From contig DATGXI010000107.1 of NCBI GenBank assembly GCA_035299065.1, positions 1 to 27,469 of the forward strand: DNA of 27,469 nucleotides, written 5' to 3'. Shown here in pieces: positions 23,345 through 27,469 of the stretch. The stretch is from DASPJQ01 sp035299065. Lineage in GTDB: Bacteria > Bacteroidota > Bacteroidia > Flavobacteriales_D > UBA2798. Each line of letters opens with the position of its first letter. Within the stretch, counting starts at the first letter, position 1. The notes under the pieces were generated by a model, which was not told the DNA's origin, ran no database searches, and saw only the letters and a list, made by a program, of their open reading frames with translations. The position numbers and the translations under genes are program-made.

Positions 23345-26020
23345 ATGCTGAGTCGCATCATGATCCTTAACAGCAAGGTTTACGGTAAAGCCGAAATACG
23401 CCTTGATAACTGTGACAGCTTACAGCTTGTTGGACCTAACAACGTTGGAAAATCAACCCTTATTTATACGCTAAACTTTTTGTTCATCATTGACGGAACA
23501 AAAATGAGTTTCTCGGGAAACAGGCGCGGTGACAAGGAAACGGTGCATCACTACTTTCCAACGCACAACCAAAGCTACATTGTGTTTGAGGTGAAAAAAC
23601 GCCTGAGCACGTACAGCATTTTGGTGAAACGTAATACCGATGGCGATTTGGAATATTTCCGTTACGAAGCAGGTTACGAAGACGACCATTACTTTACCCA
23701 GGATGGAAAAGCGCAAAAACTACTGAAGTGGGAAGAGGTTCAGATGCGCCTGGACAAATCAGGCCTGAGCCTGCACCAGTTTGCCAATAAAACCGAGGTG
23801 TTTAATGCAGTGTATACACGTGGTAACCAAAATGACAGTGTGGTTTGGTTAGAAGAAAACGTGAAGGCTGACGGGTTGAGTAACAACTTTAGTAAAATTT
23901 ACCGTTACCTGATCAACACAAAACTCATTACAAACAAAACACTGAAGGAAGCGTTGATTATTGCCGATAACCGCGAAAATGAAACGCTGAACTTTAGCCA
24001 GAAGAATAAAAAAGACATTAACGACTTGTTGCGCATTAACAACGAGATCAAAAACATTAAGCTGGTTAAGAATGATTTTTACGAGTTTCGTGAAATTGTA
24101 AACCAGTTTCGTGCCAAATCAAAAGTATTGGGTGAATTGCATTACGCCTTTGACAAATCATACAGCGAAACCATTCCGGCTTTGGAAAATAAATTAACCC
24201 TTCAAAGCAAAGAGATTGGTGACCGTAAGGTTGAATTGAACGAAATTTTATACCCGCAAAAACAGGAACTGGACCGTAAGGTTGGGCGTAAAGAGGGTGA
24301 TATTTTAAACCGCAACGCGTTTTTGGAAGAAAAAGAAAAACGCTACAGGTTAATATCTTCGTTGGAGCCGCGTGATTTCCTTATGCAGCAATTGGAGAAT
24401 TTAGAAAAGCAGCGTAAGGAAATTGAGTACAACACCACCAAAGTTGAAAGCGAAAACATATCGCTTAAACAATTGGAATACCGCTTGCGCAAGCAGGAAG
24501 AGGTTGTTGAAGCCCTTGAAACAAAAATCAAGAACTACAACAGTTTGCTGATGCACCAGATTAGTGACGATGAAAAAACACGCAAAATGCTGGGTGCTGT
24601 TTTATCAGAACAGGTGTTAACGCTGAGCGATAAAAAAATCAAGAAAAAAGTGGCCAAGGCTGCTGATTTGCTGAAGATTTTTGATGGTGAAATTGACATT
24701 AAAGGTTTGGAACCACGCGCATTTGAAACCGTTGAGGATTTGAAAGTGCAGTTGGCTGAAGAGAAACTGGAAATGGAGCGCATTCAAAAATTACACGATG
24801 TGGCCAACAATTACGAGAAATCGCTGGAGGAACTGCAGGATGTAAACAACGAGATTGTATTTGTAAAACAAAAACTGGAAGACCAAAACAGCAAGCCGAA
24901 GCTGGAAAAAGAAATCCAGATGATACGTGAAGAGATACAGGAATTAAAAGACGAAAAAGAAGACATTGAAATAAACATACGTAAAGCTGAAGACGAGATT
25001 GGTAAGAAAACAAACATTATTAATGATTTGATTGACACCAACCGCGTGATGCAGGAGCGTATACGCGAATTGAAAAACTGGCGTTTGGAATTGCAGGAAA
25101 GCAATATACCGTTTGTGGAATGCGATACAACCGAAAGCATTGAGCAGATTTACGGTAAGATCAAGTTATTCAGCAAAGACAAACTTGACCTGAAAGCAAA
25201 CAAGGACAAGCAGTTTGATAAATTACGCGAGAAACTGGAAAACAACCTGGCAAGTGAAGATGACTTTATCAAGTACATGGAAGAAGAGATTGCTTGTTTG
25301 AACGATAAGGAAAAATCAATTGACGGGTTATTGCAAAGTATTTCAACCCAATTTGCGAACCCTGCTTATGCACTTATTAAACGTTACGAAGAGTTTAAAT
25401 CGTTTATTGCAAATAAATTCAACGAAAAACTATCGAACACGGCTATTTCGAACATCGAGTCAATGAAGATTAACCTGATTGACAACCATAAACTGGTGAA
25501 CGAGATTTTAAAAATAAGCGCCATACAGGATTTGAAAGGAAACATGTTGCTGGAGTTTGACCAGAGTGAAAACTTAATTGCACTGAACAATTATTTAGAT
25601 ACACAACGTAAAGTGCATTTTGACGAGTTGTTTGACATTGAGCTGGAAATTTTGGTGAAGGGCACAGTTAAAAAAGTGGATCTTGGCGGCCAGGTTGAGT
25701 CAGATGGTACCGACAGGATGATTCGTTTGGTAATTATTATGGCGGTTATTAACCGACTTGCCATCAACACCGAAGAGAACAGGATTGCCTTGTTTATTGA
25801 CGAGGTTGCTACCATTGATAAACACAACCGTCCGCAGCTGGTAGACTTTTGCCGCGCGCACAATTTTATACCGATTTTTGCGGCACCAGATCCTGTACCA
25901 GGCTTTGGAAAATACTACTTCATTTACCGGAACAAACAAGGGCCAATCTTTATCAGCGATGCCAAGAATGCCTTGTTTGCCGAGAGCAATAAAGTACCCG
26001 TTGCACCAACCAACATTTAA
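23345..26020 (+). CDS. SMC-like ATPase, resembling the MksB/MukB/JetC group
   Basis: The 891-residue protein has split ABC-type ATPase halves at its two ends. The N-terminal head carries Walker A GPNNVGKST (30-38) and YFPTHNQSYIVFEV (70-83), a segment like the start of MukB-group heads. Coiled coil runs from about 225 to 400. A less helical part at about 403-470 may be the hinge, and a second coiled coil runs from 470 to 740. The C-terminal head has a degenerate signature region, ESDGTDRM (785-792), in place of LSGGE, then Walker B RIALFIDE (Asp819, Glu820) and an ATID D-loop. The length is in the range I expect for MksB and far below MukB. The ATG at 23345 is clear. The kleisin-like gene follows after 12 bp. 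Chromosome or plasmid condensation is likely by family, but substrate and role are not shown. Confidence 0.8.
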   Translation: MLSRIMILNSKVYGKAEIRLDNCDSLQLVGPNNVGKSTLIYTLNFLFIIDGTKMSFSGNRRGDKETVHHYFPTHNQSYIVFEVKKRLSTYSILVKRNTDGDLEYFRYEAGYEDDHYFTQDGKAQKLLKWEEVQMRLDKSGLSLHQFANKTEVFNAVYTRGNQNDSVVWLEENVKADGLSNNFSKIYRYLINTKLITNKTLKEALIIADNRENETLNFSQKNKKDINDLLRINNEIKNIKLVKNDFYEFREIVNQFRAKSKVLGELHYAFDKSYSETIPALENKLTLQSKEIGDRKVELNEILYPQKQELDRKVGRKEGDILNRNAFLEEKEKRYRLISSLEPRDFLMQQLENLEKQRKEIEYNTTKVESENISLKQLEYRLRKQEEVVEALETKIKNYNSLLMHQISDDEKTRKMLGAVLSEQVLTLSDKKIKKKVAKAADLLKIFDGEIDIKGLEPRAFETVEDLKVQLAEEKLEMERIQKLHDVANNYEKSLEELQDVNNEIVFVKQKLEDQNSKPKLEKEIQMIREEIQELKDEKEDIEINIRKAEDEIGKKTNIINDLIDTNRVMQERIRELKNWRLELQESNIPFVECDTTESIEQIYGKIKLFSKDKLDLKANKDKQFDKLREKLENNLASEDDFIKYMEEEIACLNDKEKSIDGLLQSISTQFANPAYALIKRYEEFKSFIANKFNEKLSNTAISNIESMKINLIDNHKLVNEILKISAIQDLKGNMLLEFDQSENLIALNNYLDTQRKVHFDELFDIELEILVKGTVKKVDLGGQVESDGTDRMIRLVIIMAVINRLAINTEENRIALFIDEVATIDKHNRPQLVDFCRAHNFIPIFAAPDPVPGFGKYYFIYRNKQGPIFISDAKNALFAESNKVPVAPTNI

Positions 26021-26032
26021 ACGTGAACGCGT

Positions 26033-27220
26033 ATGAGTAACATGCAGGCAGAACCAAAAACCGTACTCCGCTTCTTAGTGCAATACTTTGATGTGATTGA
26101 GGAATTGTTGCAGGAGCAGCGCAAAGAAGGTTTTATAAAAAGTGAGGTATTGGCGCGTATTTGTTCGGTAACCGATATACGTTTACAGTTAGCCGAATAC
26201 AGGATTTTAACGCCTGTAAAAAGCGATTGGGAAATACGAAAAGTGTACGAGGACTTTTTAAGTTTTATTATAGGCGACCAGCGCATTACCTTACCTGAGA
26301 CCATTGAGAAATACCACGATTCCATTACCAAGTTATTCCTGCAAATGCAGTACACTGACCAGGGCGACCTGGAAATTTTGGGAGAGCGTATTACTGAATT
26401 GCAGGAAGAGGTAAAACATTTGACCGAGAACGTTGAAACAAATACAAATACGTTGCTGAAAGAAACACGCGAATTAAAAGCGAACGTTGAGCGTATTGAT
26501 TATTTGGAAAAAGTGAAGAAAGCCTGTTACTGGATTGACTATTACATTGTGCCATTGAACAAAATACTTGATATCAATAAATTTGATTCGGTAGCCAGTA
26601 AGTTGTACGAAGTATCGTTTTTTGCCAATGAAAAAAGGCTAACATTTCCCAATGAACCCATTCGTTTAAAATACGAAAAACTATACGAGTACCTGATTTT
26701 GGTGAACGATGAGTTGTTGAGGCATTCAAAAATACTGACACATGAATTAATGCCATTGATTGAAAGGATCAAAACCGAGTCATTAATATTGTCGGGCTTT
26801 ATACAATTCCTGAAAAAACCAAACAAGTACGATACGCCACCGTTGTTGAAAGACAAGCGCGTTTACATTTACAACAAAAACGTTTATTTCAATACCCTTG
26901 AATATTTTGAGCAGTTCTACAACCAGGAAGATGTGGTGTATGAAGAAGATGCTTCGGCCAGCGAAAAATGGGTATTTAACATGGACCGTTACAAAGAAAC
27001 CCTGCGGAAAAAATTACCGTTGGACAATTTCTTTGAATGGGCCAGTAAAGAACTGGACTACGAGTTCAGGGAAGTGGAATCAGAGAAGTTTTTTAGTTTG
27101 TGTACCTTGTTATTTGAAGAAGATATAAAAATTGAGGTTGACGAGGAAGCAAAAAGGCAACGTGTGCATACCATGGAAGCGGTGTATATGGTGCCAAGGA
27201 TTAAGATTGAGAAGATTTAG
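26033..27220 (+). CDS. Kleisin-like partner of the SMC ATPase (MukF/MksF-like architecture)
   Basis: The product has 395 residues and no signal or membrane segment. The N-terminal 90 residues look like a winged helix (VLRFLVQYFDVIEELL, then FIKSEVLARI, then QLAEYRILTPV). Residues about 120-160 are a coiled coil (ITELQEEVKHLTENVE). A helical bundle follows (about 165-275), then a linker region with many Tyr (YIYNKNVYFNTLEYFEQFY), and a C-terminal part that could be a second winged helix (PLDNFFEWASKELDYEFREV ... YMVPRIKIEKI). The order wHTH - helical bundle - wHTH is that of MukF/MksF kleisins. Sequence similarity to these was not tested. The tight spacing after the ATPase gene supports a complex. 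A MksE-like (KITE) gene is not seen between or beside them. Confidence 0.7.
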   Translation: MSNMQAEPKTVLRFLVQYFDVIEELLQEQRKEGFIKSEVLARICSVTDIRLQLAEYRILTPVKSDWEIRKVYEDFLSFIIGDQRITLPETIEKYHDSITKLFLQMQYTDQGDLEILGERITELQEEVKHLTENVETNTNTLLKETRELKANVERIDYLEKVKKACYWIDYYIVPLNKILDINKFDSVASKLYEVSFFANEKRLTFPNEPIRLKYEKLYEYLILVNDELLRHSKILTHELMPLIERIKTESLILSGFIQFLKKPNKYDTPPLLKDKRVYIYNKNVYFNTLEYFEQFYNQEDVVYEEDASASEKWVFNMDRYKETLRKKLPLDNFFEWASKELDYEFREVESEKFFSLCTLLFEEDIKIEVDEEAKRQRVHTMEAVYMVPRIKIEKI

Positions 27221-27243
27221 GGCTAAGTACAATAGTGCGGCTT

Positions 27244-27325
27244 TGCGAGAGAATAAAAACGTTGTGGCGTAGTGCCTTTGAAAGAGAATCTGCGGGATCT
27301 GTGAGATCTGCGCGAGACTAAAAAA
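27244..27325 (+). repeat. 82-bp perfect direct repeat, copy 1
   Basis: These 82 bases, starting TGCGAGAGAATAAAAACG and ending in a run of A, recur exactly at 27373-27454 (offset 129). The second half is itself internally repetitive (ATCTGCGGG, ATCTGTGAG, ATCTGCGCGAG). It lies 23 bp after the kleisin-like stop and has no ORF of note. It resembles Bacteroidota intergenic repeats of the CTCTGCGAGA type. Confidence 0.95.
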
Positions 27326-27372
27326 AGTAAAAATAGCACGAAGTGCGTAAGACCTTTGCGTCACCGCGCCTC

Positions 27373-27454
27373 TGCGAGAGAATAAAAACGTTGTGGCGTA
27401 GTGCCTTTGAAAGAGAATCTGCGGGATCTGTGAGATCTGCGCGAGACTAAAAAA
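27373..27454 (+). repeat. 82-bp perfect direct repeat, copy 2
   Basis: An exact second copy of 27244-27325. The 47 bases between the copies include a small hairpin (GCACGAAGTGC, 27336-27346) and a related fragment (CTTTGCGTCACCGCGCC). The array may continue beyond the right edge, which is only 15 bases away. Confidence 0.95.
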
Positions 27455-27469
27455 GAAAGCATTTTTTAT

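Noticed and set aside
23345..27220. Complete Wadjet (JetABCD) defence system
   Set aside because: Only an SMC-like and a kleisin-like gene are present. No JetB-like or JetD-like gene is visible in the window, so calling the whole system is not supported.
27244..27454. CRISPR array
   Set aside because: There are only two copies, each 82 bp, with one 47-bp spacer that is related to the repeat itself, and no cas gene nearby.

Overview
This window looks like a chromosomal segment of a member of the Bacteroidota (Bacteroidetes). The evidence is a PorW/SprE-like lipoprotein of the type IX secretion system (T9SS), a 1562-residue secreted protein ending in a CHU_C / gliding-motility-type C-terminal domain, TPR-membrane-SpoIIE signalling proteins of a kind typical of this phylum, -7 promoter boxes of the form TAnnTTTG instead of sigma70 hexamers, and almost no Shine-Dalgarno sequences. 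No transposase, integrase, CRISPR array, rRNA or tRNA was seen. The DNA is moderately AT-rich and looks uniform throughout.

Layout. (1) 1-2140: N-terminal part of methionyl-tRNA synthetase (metG, minus, runs off the left edge), a spacer full of CACGAATG repeats, methylmalonyl-CoA epimerase, and a secreted protein with its own promoter and terminator. (2) 2410-8398: a peptide-type ABC transporter substrate-binding lipoprotein, a convergent PorW/SprE gene with an overlapping small membrane zinc-ribbon gene, and a divergent M23 peptidase. (3) 8626-18592: a minus-strand block with the giant T9SS-type protein first, then two TPR-TM-coiled-coil proteins with no output domain, then a separately promoted TPR-TM-SpoIIE phosphatase. 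(4) 18770-23005: small genes, mostly of unknown function: a DUF2750-like protein, two lipoproteins, a secreted protein, a SUKH-like protein, a Cys/His-rich protein and a small membrane protein. (5) 23345-27220: an 891-residue SMC/MksB-like ATPase followed 12 bp later by a 395-residue protein that resembles a MukF/MksF-type kleisin. (6) 27221-27469: an 82-bp perfect direct repeat.

How the genes may work together. The PorW/SprE gene supports the T9SS that would export the CHU_C-domain protein at 13904-18592, and possibly the product of 1349-2140. The three TPR proteins share one architecture and a conserved juxtamembrane helix (DSIxYAxRIQR). Two of them stop exactly where the phosphatase domain begins in the third, so they may be sensors that act through a partner. 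The SMC/kleisin pair is the most unusual unit. It looks like a minimal Mks/Wadjet-type condensin with no visible MksE (KITE) or JetD nuclease gene in the window, although the window ends 249 bp after it. All family assignments come from reading motifs and were not checked by database search.
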